Source: Poseidonibacter lekithochrous
GTDB lineage: Bacteria > Campylobacterota > Campylobacteria > Campylobacterales > Arcobacteraceae
NCBI RefSeq assembly: GCF_013283835.1
Contig: NZ_CP054052.1
Location: 1,984,001 to 2,048,000 of the forward strand
Direction: 5' to 3'
Length of the DNA stretch: 64,000 bases
In this document: positions 53,149-61,656 of the stretch, piece after piece
How the letters are laid out: each line of letters begins with the position of its first letter
Position numbering within the stretch: position 1 is the first letter of the stretch
Position numbers and translations under genes: made by a program
The notes under the pieces: model-generated
The model's input: only the letters and a program-made list of their open reading frames with translations
Database searches by the model: none
Told to the model about the DNA's origin: nothing

Positions 53149-54090
53149 CTTTATAAGTAAATATACAAAGAATGGCGCCCCAATAAAGGCAGTAACTACA
53201 CCAATTGGAATACTTGAAGCTGTATTTAAATTCCTAGCTATTAAATCAGAAACAACTAAAAATATTCCCCCATAGAAAAATACTGGAAAGATTAGCTTAT
53301 CTGCACTTTGTTTGTAAATAAGTTTTATAATATGAGGAACTACAAGCCCAACAAAACCAATAGGTCCCACAAAACTAATACTAATACCAACAACAAGTGA
53401 GATAACAACTAAAAGTAAAAGATTTAATTTATGTACATTTAGACCTTTTAAAAATGCTGTATCATTTGAGATTAGAAGAAGTTTTATTTTTGCTCTATTT
53501 TTATAAATAGTAAAATACATAATCATTGCAGTAACAAATACTGTAATTGAGCTAGTAAATCCAACAGTATCTAAACTACCAAGGGTAAATCTAACAATAG
53601 AGTAGTTTTGCTCCAAATTACTCATATAAAACACTAGAAGTAGCACAGAAGAGTAAAAGTACGATAATGCAATACCTATTAGAAGTATTGAGTTAGTTGA
53701 GACTGCAATAGAATCTTTATTTATTCTACGTGATATAAAATACAAAATAGTAATAGTAAATAATGAACCTAAAGCAGATGAAAAAGACAATAACATAGTA
53801 GGAAAAAATACTATTGAAATAGCTGTAAACATAGTAGTTCCACTAGCAATTCCCAAAGTATAGGGAGTTATCAAAGCATTTTTAAAAATGATTTGAAATA
53901 TTAAACCACTTAAAGCTAAAATCCCACCAACAAAAAAGGCCAATAAAACTCTAGAGATTCTCAAATCCCAGAATACTTTATAAGTAATACTTGAAGAATC
54001 AAATATTTCATTTAAGTTAAGTGCTATTTCTCCTAGAAATGGCGCGATTAGTAGAATAAATATACTTACAATAAATAGTGCTTTTTTCAT
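53131..54090 (-). CDS. btuC: FecCD-type ABC permease, probable cobalamin uptake (BtuC-like)
   Basis: 319 residues, ten helices, FecCD family: LRISRVLLAFFVGGILALSG, YTLGIASGTTMFTAIS and VGPIGFVGLVVPHIIKLIYK near residue 235. It forms the inner-membrane channel for an iron-siderophore or corrinoid. The gene order TonB receptor, binding protein, ATPase, permease and the BtuF-like binding protein favour vitamin B12. It overlaps the ATPase gene by 4 nt. Confidence 0.85.
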   Translation of the reverse strand: MKKALFIVSIFILLIAPFLGEIALNLNEIFDSSSITYKVFWDLRISRVLLAFFVGGILALSGLIFQIIFKNALITPYTLGIASGTTMFTAISIVFFPTMLLSFSSALGSLFTITILYFISRRINKDSIAVSTNSILLIGIALSYFYSSVLLLVFYMSNLEQNYSIVRFTLGSLDTVGFTSSITVFVTAMIMYFTIYKNRAKIKLLLISNDTAFLKGLNVHKLNLLLLVVISLVVGISISFVGPIGFVGLVVPHIIKLIYKQSADKLIFPVFFYGGIFLVVSDLIARNLNTASSIPIGVVTAFIGAPFFVYLLIKRNKRA

Positions 54091-54785
54091 AGATTTACCA
54101 CCAAGTGTTCATCTATTTTGGAAATAGTATTATTGTAAAACCTTTTTAGATTTTCATTTGAAAAGAACTCATCATGTTCTCCATAAAATTCTATCTCTCC
54201 ATCTTTTAAATACAATACTTTATATTTTAAAGCATAGGCTAAATCAAGATTATGAGTAATTACTATTTTTTGTTGAAGCATAGGTGATTGTAAAATATCA
54301 TAGACTTCTTTTAGTCTGCTAATATCTAAATTTGCAGTAAGTTCATCAAAAATAGTGATTTTTGCATCATGCATAATACTTGAAGCTAAAAGTAACAGTT
54401 GTTTTTCCCCTGAAGAAAAAGCTTTACAATATCTATTTTCTAGTTTCTCTAGTTTTAAAAGTTTGATTAATTTTGTAATCTTTTCATTGTCAACTGATGT
54501 AATAGAAGCTAGTTCCATAAACTCTCGTAAAGTAAGATATTCATCGAATATTTCTAGTTTTGGAGGTATGTAGTTTATTAAAGTAGCTCTTTTATTATCA
54601 GCAATTGAGTCAAGTTTTTCACCAAAAAGTTTAACATCTTGGTTTTCTATTAAGTTTGATAAAACCTTAGCTAGTGTGGACTTTCCAGCACCATTTTCAC
54701 CTAGGATTATTAAGTTGTCATTATCATTTAGTTGGAAAGTAATATTATTTAGAATATCACTTTTGTAGTTGTTTATCTCTAACAT
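54087..54785 (-). CDS. btuD: ABC transporter ATP-binding protein, probable cobalamin uptake (BtuD-like)
   Basis: 232 residues: Walker A LGENGAGKS (about 33-41), Q-loop near YIPPKLE, signature FSSGEKQLL (a variant of LSGGQ), Walker B ITIFDELTA and the switch His in VITHNLDLA. It drives the FecCD-type permease encoded after it. It overlaps the binding-protein gene by 29 nt and the permease by 4 nt. Confidence 0.86.
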   Translation of the reverse strand: MLEINNYKSDILNNITFQLNDNDNLIILGENGAGKSTLAKVLSNLIENQDVKLFGEKLDSIADNKRATLINYIPPKLEIFDEYLTLREFMELASITSVDNEKITKLIKLLKLEKLENRYCKAFSSGEKQLLLLASSIMHDAKITIFDELTANLDISRLKEVYDILQSPMLQQKIVITHNLDLAYALKYKVLYLKDGEIEFYGEHDEFFSNENLKRFYNNTISKIDEHLVVNL

Positions 54786-55596
54786 TATTTAGTATCTTTT
54801 TAAAATCTCTTATAAAATATATAACCCTATGACTAGGAATTCCTGAATATGTTTTGTCAATAATATAAATATCTTTATTTATACTTGCATTTACTGGAAG
54901 TGTTTGCCAAAGTGTTTTTAGTCTTTCTTGTTCTTCTATCTTACCATCTAAAAATGGCGATAAAAGCACTATTATATCAGGATTCATATTTATTATCTTC
55001 TCAGAGTTTACAACTGGTTGATTTGTACTTTCAGAGTAGTAGGCATTTTTGTTATTTGAAGCTTTTAAAACATCTTCAAAATATAGATTATTACCTGCAA
55101 TATAGATTTGATTATTTAGATTTTTTCGTGGACCTATTACTGTTAAGATTTTTTTATTCTTTACAATATTCGATAGTGAAGCTAAAGATTCATCAATTGT
55201 TTTTACAAGCTCGTTTGCTTTTTCATCTCTTTTAAAATATTTTCCAAGAGTAGTAATAGTTTTTTTAATAGATGAAATTGTATCTGTTTTAAAAATTAAT
55301 GTATTAATTCCTAAAGCTTTTAAATTACGAAGAAGTTTTTCATCATAATTTTGAGTAATTACAACAGTAGGTTTATAAGCTATAATTTTCTCTAGTGAGA
55401 TAGTAGCGTAACCACCTACTTTAGGAATAGATTTTGATTCTTCAGGATAATCACTATATTGAGTATTAGCCACAATATTCTTGCCCTCACCTAAAGCAAA
55501 TACTATTTCATTTATTGAAGGAGAGAGAGTTATTATTCTCTGCTCTCCAAATAAATTTATACATGATATTAAAAGTATAAATATTAGTTTATTCAT
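54757..55596 (-). CDS. btuF: periplasmic corrinoid/metal-chelate binding protein (BtuF-like)
   Basis: 279 residues. A signal peptide ends near FGE, followed by RIITLSPSINEIVFALGEGK, VANTQYSDYPEESKSIPKVG and GYATISLEKIIAYKPTVVIT, the BtuF pattern (YPE..K.IP.VG, then IE.I....PDLV). The class III binding-protein fold has a long connecting helix. It starts 1 nt after the receptor gene stop. B12 is the likely cargo, though related haem and siderophore binders share the motif. Confidence 0.85.
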   Translation of the reverse strand: MNKLIFILLISCINLFGEQRIITLSPSINEIVFALGEGKNIVANTQYSDYPEESKSIPKVGGYATISLEKIIAYKPTVVITQNYDEKLLRNLKALGINTLIFKTDTISSIKKTITTLGKYFKRDEKANELVKTIDESLASLSNIVKNKKILTVIGPRKNLNNQIYIAGNNLYFEDVLKASNNKNAYYSESTNQPVVNSEKIINMNPDIIVLLSPFLDGKIEEQERLKTLWQTLPVNASINKDIYIIDKTYSGIPSHRVIYFIRDFKKILNNVRDKQLQK

Positions 55597-55597
55597 A

Positions 55598-57400
55598 TTA
55601 GAATGTTGCCTTTAATCCTACGTATCCACTTCTTTCAGGTGTTGCATACCCATCAATGTTTTGGTAGTATTTATCAAATAAGTTATCAATTTTTAAATAT
55701 GTAGAAAACGTTTTATTAATTTCATAATTAACTACTGAATTCCAAACAGTATAGTTTCCAGTTTCTGCACCTGTCTTATTAGCACCATCATATCTAGTTC
55801 CAACATAAGATCCATTTACATTAAAATGAAATTTGTCAAATCCATAATAATCAACAGCAAAACCTAATTCTCTTTTTGCTCTTCTTGATAAATCTTGGTC
55901 TTTATTATCTTTAGCACTTAAATGTAGATAGTTTAAAGATAGTAATGTATTTTCTGTAATATCTTTATTATAAGAAAGTTCATAACCTTTAAGTTTTGTT
56001 TCCCCATCTAGGTTTTCATACTGAGTATTTGGCCATGAACCAGATACGTATTGAATCATATCAGTAATTCTACTTTCAAAATATGTTACTTTAAAATTTT
56101 TATATTCAACATTTAAATCTAAAGATTTTGTAGTTTCAGGTTTTAATGTAGGAGTATAATTTAAATTACTAAGAGTTGGCGCATTATATGCTGTTCCGTA
56201 GTTAGCACTTACATTTAAATCATCTGATACTAAATATTTAGCACCAATTTTACCAGTAATTTTTTCTTTAAACTTACTATTATCATCAAATCTTAATGTT
56301 TGAGCAAAAATTAAATTACCAAATCTATTTGAATTTGATAGGAAAACAGCTTTAGTATTAAATTTAAGTTCACTAGAAGAGTATTCAAAATTTTGTTTAT
56401 TTAAACCTACTAATAATTTTCCATTATCTGTATAATCAATATCACTTTGTAAAGCAAATTCATTTACTGAACTAATAGCATTAAAAGTACCTTGAGTTCT
56501 ATCAAATCTTGATTGTTGAGCATTAAGTTTAATTTGATAAATATCTGATTTATGAGTATAACTTGCAGATTTTAAATATTGCTTGAAAAAACCTTTTTTA
56601 GTTGTATCATCAGATGAACTATTATCATATTTATATTCAGAATCAATCTTTTTATATAAAAGCTCAATTAAATCATTATCACTAAGATTTAAACCTGCTT
56701 GAATATTATATGTATTATTTGAATATCCATCTTTATCATAACCTAATTCATCACCTCTTTTTCCATAGTCAGCTGAACCTTTTTTTGCTTCAAAGGCACT
56801 ATATCCTTCAGTGTCAACTCTATATGCACCAACTTTGATATAACCTTTTTCTGTTCTATTTGACACATTTGCTGATATTTTCTTTGTATGAAAACTACCA
56901 TATTCTACAGCCACATTACCATGAAGACCTTTCTTTGCCTTTGATGTAATAATATTTACAACACCACCACTAGCATCTGCACCCCAAATTCCAGATTGAG
57001 CTCCTTTTACTACTTCAATAGATTCGATATCATCTATTAAAAGTTGAGCAATATTTGCACCACTTAAACCTGCTGTTTCGTTATATCTAATACCATCAAT
57101 TAAAACTAATATTCGCTTTCCACTTACACCTCTAATTGTAAGATTATCTAATTGTCCTAATCCACCATTACTTGTAAGATTAACACCTGGAATTGTATTA
57201 AGAGCTTGACTAACACTATTAAAGTTTTTTTCTTGAATGTCTTCTTTTGTAATTACATCAATATTTGAAGTTACATCTTTAATTGATTGTTCTGATTTAG
57301 TTGCACTATATACAGTAATTTCTGATAAGTTTTCGTTTGAGTATAAGTTTGTTGCTAGTAGTAAGCCTGCAACTAGGCTTGAAGTTTGTATTTTATTCAT
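55598..57400 (-). CDS. btuB: TonB-dependent outer-membrane receptor (BtuB-like)
   Basis: 600 residues. The signal peptide (to about 21) is followed by a TonB box SEITVYSA, a plug domain with SQALNTIPGVNLTSNGGLGQ, LTIRGVSGKRILVLIDGIRY and WGADASGGVVNIITSKAK, then a beta-barrel ending YVGLKATF with a terminal Phe as outer-membrane targeting signal. Its length and plug are close to BtuB. It is coupled by an 8-nt overlap to a 67-residue upstream ORF. No cobalamin riboswitch was seen before it. Confidence 0.86.
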   Translation of the reverse strand: MNKIQTSSLVAGLLLATNLYSNENLSEITVYSATKSEQSIKDVTSNIDVITKEDIQEKNFNSVSQALNTIPGVNLTSNGGLGQLDNLTIRGVSGKRILVLIDGIRYNETAGLSGANIAQLLIDDIESIEVVKGAQSGIWGADASGGVVNIITSKAKKGLHGNVAVEYGSFHTKKISANVSNRTEKGYIKVGAYRVDTEGYSAFEAKKGSADYGKRGDELGYDKDGYSNNTYNIQAGLNLSDNDLIELLYKKIDSEYKYDNSSSDDTTKKGFFKQYLKSASYTHKSDIYQIKLNAQQSRFDRTQGTFNAISSVNEFALQSDIDYTDNGKLLVGLNKQNFEYSSSELKFNTKAVFLSNSNRFGNLIFAQTLRFDDNSKFKEKITGKIGAKYLVSDDLNVSANYGTAYNAPTLSNLNYTPTLKPETTKSLDLNVEYKNFKVTYFESRITDMIQYVSGSWPNTQYENLDGETKLKGYELSYNKDITENTLLSLNYLHLSAKDNKDQDLSRRAKRELGFAVDYYGFDKFHFNVNGSYVGTRYDGANKTGAETGNYTVWNSVVNYEINKTFSTYLKIDNLFDKYYQNIDGYATPERSGYVGLKATF

Positions 57401-57596
57401 TTATGTTTCCTGAGTTTACCTTATTGGGGTAATCTTTATTAATTGGTTTTAATTCTTTTAAAAGTAGACATTTAAAAATTGATGGAAAACTAATAGTTAA
57501 TAGATTAAGAATCAAGCTGTAAATAGAGTTTAGTTTTGTATTAGTAGTAGCTAGTAAAATACCCAATTGAGTAAAATATTTTTTTGATTTATTCAT
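57393..57596 (-). CDS. 67-residue upstream ORF, possible leader peptide of btuB
   Basis: MNKSKKYFTQLGILLATTNT and a hydrophobic middle (SLILNLLTISFPSIFKCLLL), then a polar tail. It has a promoter (TATAAT at 57641-57646 on the reverse strand) and GAAGGA before ATG 57596. Its stop overlaps the btuB start by 8 nt (ATGAATAA), a spacing suited to translational coupling. No family is recognised. It could be a regulatory leader, or merely an open frame in the leader RNA. Confidence 0.45.
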   Translation of the reverse strand: MNKSKKYFTQLGILLATTNTKLNSIYSLILNLLTISFPSIFKCLLLKELKPINKDYPNKVNSGNINE

Positions 57597-57640
57597 ACTA
57601 TATCATTCCTTCGTTTTAATTTTTACTTTAAAAGTTCGGA

Positions 57641-57646
57641 ATTATA
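57641..57646 (-). promoter_or_regulatory. -10 box of the btuB operon
   Basis: TATAAT on the reverse strand, with a predicted transcript start near 57634, which leaves a 234-nt leader that includes the 67-residue ORF. Confidence 0.45.
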
Positions 57647-57671
57647 TATTAAATACAATTAAATTAATGCA

Positions 57672-58382
57672 TTAGATAGAAATATTTGTAAGAGGTCCAA
57701 CATTGCCTGTGTAAAATTGATACGCAAGAAAAATCATATATACACCAAATCCAAGTACTAAAACAGCAGCAGATTTAATAAATAAATCTCTTAAGTCAGA
57801 TTGTTTAAACATACCAACAAAGAAACCTAAAGAGAACATAGCAGGTAAAGTACTAAGTCCAAAAATAAGCATAACCATAGCACCATAAAAAGCACTAGCA
57901 GTACTAGCAGCAATTATTGCAAAAGCATATACGAAACCACATGGTAAAAGTCCATTTAAAGCTCCAAGAAAATAAAAACTTCCTAATGAATCTGAACCTA
58001 AAAGCTTTTTGAATGTTTTTTGATAAAGAGTAGATTTAGAACATGAGTGTTCTAACATAGATAAAAATTTAATTTTTCCTAATAGTGAAAAACCAACTAA
58101 TATCATCATAACACCAGTTAATAAAAGTAATAATGAATTTGTTAAAGAATTGAATGTAACAACACTTCCAAAGAACCCAATTATAGCTCCAATAATTACA
58201 TAAGTTGTAATTCTTCCCATTGAATAGAAAAGATGTGAAAAAGCTTGAGCTTTTTTTGACCAATTACTTCTAATTTTTGTGCTTGAGTATGCCATTACAA
58301 TACCCCCACACATACCGACACAGTGGCCAAAGGACCCAAGAACTGCGATTGTTATAATAGTTACGATACTAAGTGTTTCCAT
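57672..58382 (-). CDS. TauE/SafE-type membrane protein with CcdA-like HCxxMCGG motif
   Basis: 236 residues from ATG 58382 (GGAG 9 nt before it; TTG 58397 is less likely). Six membrane helices, with SFGHCVGMCGGIVMAYSS in the first and NGLLPCGFVYAFAIIAASTA after the midpoint, the paired Cys motifs of the COG2836/DsbD_2-like group often found beside cytochrome oxidase and copper-handling genes. It may pass electrons or copper across the inner membrane. Sulfite export is only a family label. Promoter at 58405-58410. Confidence 0.8.
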   Translation of the reverse strand: METLSIVTIITIAVLGSFGHCVGMCGGIVMAYSSTKIRSNWSKKAQAFSHLFYSMGRITTYVIIGAIIGFFGSVVTFNSLTNSLLLLLTGVMMILVGFSLLGKIKFLSMLEHSCSKSTLYQKTFKKLLGSDSLGSFYFLGALNGLLPCGFVYAFAIIAASTASAFYGAMVMLIFGLSTLPAMFSLGFFVGMFKQSDLRDLFIKSAAVLVLGFGVYMIFLAYQFYTGNVGPLTNISI

Positions 58383-58404
58383 AAATTCTAACTCCAAGGG
58401 GTGT

Positions 58405-58410
58405 ATTATA
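58405..58410 (-). promoter_or_regulatory. -10 box of the TauE/SafE-like gene
   Basis: TATAAT on the reverse strand about 22 nt before ATG 58382, downstream of the small-RNA terminator, so the gene has its own promoter. Confidence 0.5.
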
Positions 58411-58452
58411 TTCTGTTATTAATAAAGATTACTTTTAATTAGGATAGTAGAC

Positions 58453-58482
58453 AAAAAAAAAGCTTCGCTATTTGCGAAGCTT
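58453..58482 (-). terminator. rho-independent terminator of the putative small RNA
   Basis: AGCTTCGC/GCGAAGCT stem of 8-9 bp with a 5-nt loop (58460-58482), followed on the reverse strand by nine T (58461-58453). It is the most G+C-rich stem in the gap and points only in the reverse direction. Confidence 0.88.
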
Positions 58483-58571
58483 ATGTTAATTATTTATATT
58501 AATTTCGAAATTCAATAGGATACTAATTAAAATTATTAGTAGTAGGAGGATTTAATATAAATACCCTATAT
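58453..58571 (-). ncRNA. putative small RNA of about 120 nt
   Basis: Reverse strand. An extended -10 TGATATAAT (58586-58578) would start a transcript near 58571, and a strong terminator ends it at 58453, with no coding frame between. Parts seen: an unpaired 5' stretch carrying TCCTCCTACT (58550-58541), complementary to Shine-Dalgarno sequences; a 7-bp hairpin (58521-58541); a short palindrome AATTTCGAAATT (58501-58512); and the terminator. Such an exposed C-rich loop is typical of regulatory RNAs in this phylum. It has not been matched to a known family. Confidence 0.6.
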
Positions 58572-58577
58572 GAAGAA

Positions 58578-58586
58578 ATTATATCA
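58578..58586 (-). promoter_or_regulatory. extended -10 promoter of the putative small RNA
   Basis: TGATATAAT, a full TGnTATAAT extended -10 on the reverse strand. Confidence 0.55.
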
Positions 58587-58710
58587 GGCGAAATGTTAAT
58601 TAATTGTTAAATCAAGATAAAAATTGTCCTATTTAGATAAATTCCATAAAAGTTGTAGAAAAGTAACACTTTTGTACATATATAAAATCTAGTCTTTATA
58701 TATATCCCAT

Positions 58711-58716
58711 TATAAT
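58711..58716 (+). promoter_or_regulatory. -10 box of the HAD phosphatase gene
   Basis: TATAAT 33 nt before ATG 58750, with AGGA in between. It lies back to back with the small-RNA promoter, about 125 bp away. Confidence 0.5.
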
Positions 58717-58749
58717 ACAAAAAATTAAAAGATTTTAGGATTAAAGACA

Positions 58750-59373
58750 ATGCATTTAATAATGTTTGACATGGATGGAACTTTAGTAGATAGTTCAAAA
58801 GCAATAACAAATACAATCAATTATGTAAGAGAAAATTTAGGCTTCAAAAGACTTGAAAAAAGTTATATTTTAGAAAAAGTAAATGACCCTAGTATTAATT
58901 CAGCAGAATTCTTCTATGGAACACAAGAATTTACAGATGAACAAACACATTTATTTGAAGAGTACTATAATAAGAATTGTTTATATGACTTAGAAGTTTA
59001 TGATGGAATTACAAAATTAATAGAAGATTTAAAAGATGATTTTACTTTAGCAGTAGCTACAAATGCAAATTCTGATTTTGCTAGAAAAATGTTAGATCAC
59101 GTAGGAATTGAAAAACACTTCTCTACAATCTTAGGTTACGATAGCGTAGTAAATCCAAAACCACATCCAGAAATGGTACAAAAAATTCTGAATAAACATG
59201 ATATCCAAAAAGAAAACGCTCAATTAATTGGTGATTCTCACAAAGATATTATGGCAGCATCAAGTGCGGGTGTTGATTCAGTATTAGTAAACTGGGGATT
59301 TTCAGATCATGAAGAAAATGCTATTGAAACTATTGAAGAGTTAGAAAGGAAAATATTTGAGAAGTTTAAATAA
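58750..59373 (+). CDS. HAD family phosphatase, Gph/PGP type
   Basis: 207 residues with all four HAD motifs: MFDMDGTLVDSS at the start (nucleophile Asp), VATNANSDFARKML (motif II), NPKPHPEMVQKIL (Lys, motif III) and LIGDSHKDIMAASSAG (motif IV). A helical cap follows motif I (about 15-80). Phosphoglycolate or another small phosphate ester is the likely substrate. A hairpin (59361-59378) lies in its last codons, and a T-run follows on the + strand after 59400. Confidence 0.9.
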   Translation: MHLIMFDMDGTLVDSSKAITNTINYVRENLGFKRLEKSYILEKVNDPSINSAEFFYGTQEFTDEQTHLFEEYYNKNCLYDLEVYDGITKLIEDLKDDFTLAVATNANSDFARKMLDHVGIEKHFSTILGYDSVVNPKPHPEMVQKILNKHDIQKENAQLIGDSHKDIMAASSAGVDSVLVNWGFSDHEENAIETIEELERKIFEKFK

Positions 59374-59396
59374 ACTTCTCTAATATTAATTAGTGT

Positions 59397-59843
59397 TTAC
59401 TTTTTTTTGATTTGTGCAGAATTTCTGTAAGTCTTAATAACTTCAACTTTTTCACCATCTACAAATTCACTATCATCGATATCACTATCTATTTCCCAAT
59501 AAGTTCCTTTGAAAAAAACCTTTGAGTTTTTTATTTGCCCTATTCCACCCTCATGTAAAAAATTATCAGTAATTTCTTCTTCAGATGACAAAAACTTTTC
59601 TAAAGCTTTTTTTCTTAATAAAACAATAAAAATCAGCGATATTATAGATGCTACTGCTAATTGCCATACTCCATCACTAAAAGGAAATACCATACTAATT
59701 AAAGCAGTGATTACAAAACCTAATCCAAACCAGATTAAAATAAAAGATGATATTACAGCTTCAAGACCTATTAAAACTACTCCAATACCTAAAAGTATAT
59801 ATGGATTAATTATCTCAAGTAGCATTGTTGTTTGCACTTCCAT
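59397..59843 (-). CDS. NfeD-like membrane protein
   Basis: 148 residues from ATG 59843, chosen for AAAGGAG 6 nt upstream. Three or four membrane helices occupy the first 80 residues (PYILLGIGVVLIGLEAVISS). A C-terminal OB-fold-like domain follows (GGIGQIKNSKVFFKGTYWEI, VDGEKVEVIKTY). NfeD proteins pair with band-7 proteins, and this gene overlaps the band-7 gene by 29 nt on the same strand, the standard arrangement. Together they likely form a membrane microdomain or protease-regulating scaffold. Confidence 0.86.
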   Translation of the reverse strand: MEVQTTMLLEIINPYILLGIGVVLIGLEAVISSFILIWFGLGFVITALISMVFPFSDGVWQLAVASIISLIFIVLLRKKALEKFLSSEEEITDNFLHEGGIGQIKNSKVFFKGTYWEIDSDIDDSEFVDGEKVEVIKTYRNSAQIKKK

Positions 59844-60750
59844 TACTAACTCCTTTAAAGAACGCATCACCTAAAACACTTGTACTTCCAATCATTTGAG
59901 TTACATCATAAGGTAATATCATCTTATCATTAGAAGGACTTTCAGCCAAGGCTTTAAATGCAGCAACTCTATCTTTTGCAAGTAAGAATTCAGCAGCCAT
60001 TTTATTTTGTTCCATTGATTCATTAATAAAAACCATTGCTTGTTTTTGACCCGCTGCAATTTGTTCTTGTTCGTATCTTTTAGCATCTGCCATTCTCTCA
60101 ATTGCTTCTGCTTTTAGAACTTCTTCTTGTTTAAAAGCTTCTGCACTTCTAATAACAGCTTCTTTATCAGCTCTTGCTTTTGTTTCAATAGCTCTTTTTT
60201 CTCTCTCAGCTTCCATTTGCATATTCATAGCACGCTCAATTTCAGCAGGAACAGAAATATCAGAGATTTCAACACGAGTTACTTTAATACCCCAGTTAGC
60301 TGCGGCACTTCCTAGTTCGCTTTGAAGTTTTGCATTTAGACTTTCTCTATTTGATAAAGTATCATCTAAATCCATTCCTCCAATTTCAGATCTAAGTGTT
60401 GTCATAGCTAGATTTGCAATTGCATTTTTGAAATCAACAACATTATATGTAGCCTCTTTAGCATCTTCTACTTTACAAAATACAATACCATCAATAGAGA
60501 TATTTACATTGTCTTTAGTAATAACTGATTGTTTTTCAATATCTACTAATTGTTCTCTTGAAGTAAGTCTAGTTCTTACAGAATCAACAATAGGAATAAT
60601 CACATGAAAACCACCATGTAATATCTTATTAAACTTCCCAAGTCTTTCTATAACAAATAAATCTGATTGAGGTACAATTCTTACCCCTTTGGCAATAATA
60701 ATTAATACAAAAATAATTATTGCTATGGGGAATATTAGAGTTTCATTCAT
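59815..60750 (-). CDS. SPFH/band 7 membrane protein (QmcA/stomatin-like)
   Basis: 311 residues. N-terminal anchor IFPIAIIIFVLIIIAKGVRI, then the SPFH domain (VPQSDLFVIERLGKFNKILH, VITKDNVNISIDGIVFCKVE, RSEIGGMDLDDTLSNRESLN). A long charged coiled coil follows (about 185-260, Glu/Ala/Lys-rich), then a Ser/Asn tail. It oligomerises at the inner membrane. It is encoded with NfeD downstream. Confidence 0.9.
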   Translation of the reverse strand: MNETLIFPIAIIIFVLIIIAKGVRIVPQSDLFVIERLGKFNKILHGGFHVIIPIVDSVRTRLTSREQLVDIEKQSVITKDNVNISIDGIVFCKVEDAKEATYNVVDFKNAIANLAMTTLRSEIGGMDLDDTLSNRESLNAKLQSELGSAAANWGIKVTRVEISDISVPAEIERAMNMQMEAEREKRAIETKARADKEAVIRSAEAFKQEEVLKAEAIERMADAKRYEQEQIAAGQKQAMVFINESMEQNKMAAEFLLAKDRVAAFKALAESPSNDKMILPYDVTQMIGSTSVLGDAFFKGVSNGSANNNAT

Positions 60751-60801
60751 AACTTTCCTTTAAATATTTTATATAATATAATAACATATTTAGGTAAACA
60801 G

Positions 60802-61656
60802 TTAGTGAATAATTATGTTTTTTAAGTCCAAATTAAATTGATTTCCATTATCAAAAGTATCAATCTTAATAGAAATCTTATTTTTATCACAAAATTCTTT
60901 TACCATTGATAATCCAAGACCAAAACCATCTTTACTTGAGTCTTCTTGGAAATACTTATCAAAAATTATAAATAAGTTTTTTGTGTCGATTTTCTCACCA
61001 TTATTATAAATAGATAAGACATTGTTTTCAAAAAATATATTTACTTTTGGATTTGATTTAGAATTATATTTTAAGGCATTTGATATTAGATTATCCAAAG
61101 TCTTTTCAAAACCATTTAAATCAGTTAGAAGCTTTATATTTGGGATAAGAGATTCTATTTCAATATCTTTTTTTATGTCTTCAAACTTCTCAATAGAAGA
61201 GTTAATCATATCATCTAAATAAAACTCTTGATCATCAATTTTATCAATCTCTTTTTTAATATTATATTCCATATTTTCATATAATTTCAAAAGATTATTA
61301 CTTGCATCTTTTATTCTTTTTAATCTTTTTACACTCTTTTCATCTGTAACATTTTTTTCCAAAAGTTGTGTGTTCATTTTGATAGTTGAAACAGGAATAT
61401 TTAGTTCATGGATAGTTTCTTTTACACTTTTTTCTAAGTTATCATCACTTCTAAAAAGAGGTTTTAAAATAGTATTTGTAAAGCTAAGAAAAAGAGCTAG
61501 ACCTAAAATTAATAAAGGAACAATTAGAAAAATAAAGTTTTCTTGATTTAATCCAAATAGTGCCATTAAAACATGATTTACATATAAAATAATAATTAGA
61601 GTGATAGTGAATATAATAGAAATTGAAATTAAAAAATCTCTTTTTTTAGAATTCAA
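60802..61656 (-). CDS. two-component sensor histidine kinase
   Basis: 284 residues from TTG 61656 with AGGA 7 nt upstream. Two membrane helices (about 10-30 and 38-58) with almost no periplasmic loop, so it may sense in or at the membrane. The phosphoacceptor is His in ETIHELNIPVSTIKM. N box LISNALKYNSK, G boxes IFDKYFQEDSSKDGFGLGLS. There is no HAMP. It overlaps the response regulator gene by 11 nt. Confidence 0.88.
   Translation of the reverse strand: MNSKKRDFLISISIIFTITLIIILYVNHVLMALFGLNQENFIFLIVPLLILGLALFLSFTNTILKPLFRSDDNLEKSVKETIHELNIPVSTIKMNTQLLEKNVTDEKSVKRLKRIKDASNNLLKLYENMEYNIKKEIDKIDDQEFYLDDMINSSIEKFEDIKKDIEIESLIPNIKLLTDLNGFEKTLDNLISNALKYNSKSNPKVNIFFENNVLSIYNNGEKIDTKNLFIIFDKYFQEDSSKDGFGLGLSMVKEFCDKNKISIKIDTFDNGNQFNLDLKNIIIH

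Noticed and set aside
58607-58816. 69-residue reverse-strand ORF over the HAD start
   Set aside because: It is hydrophobic low-complexity sequence overlapping the start of a clear HAD gene and both promoters, with no ribosome site; treated as chance.
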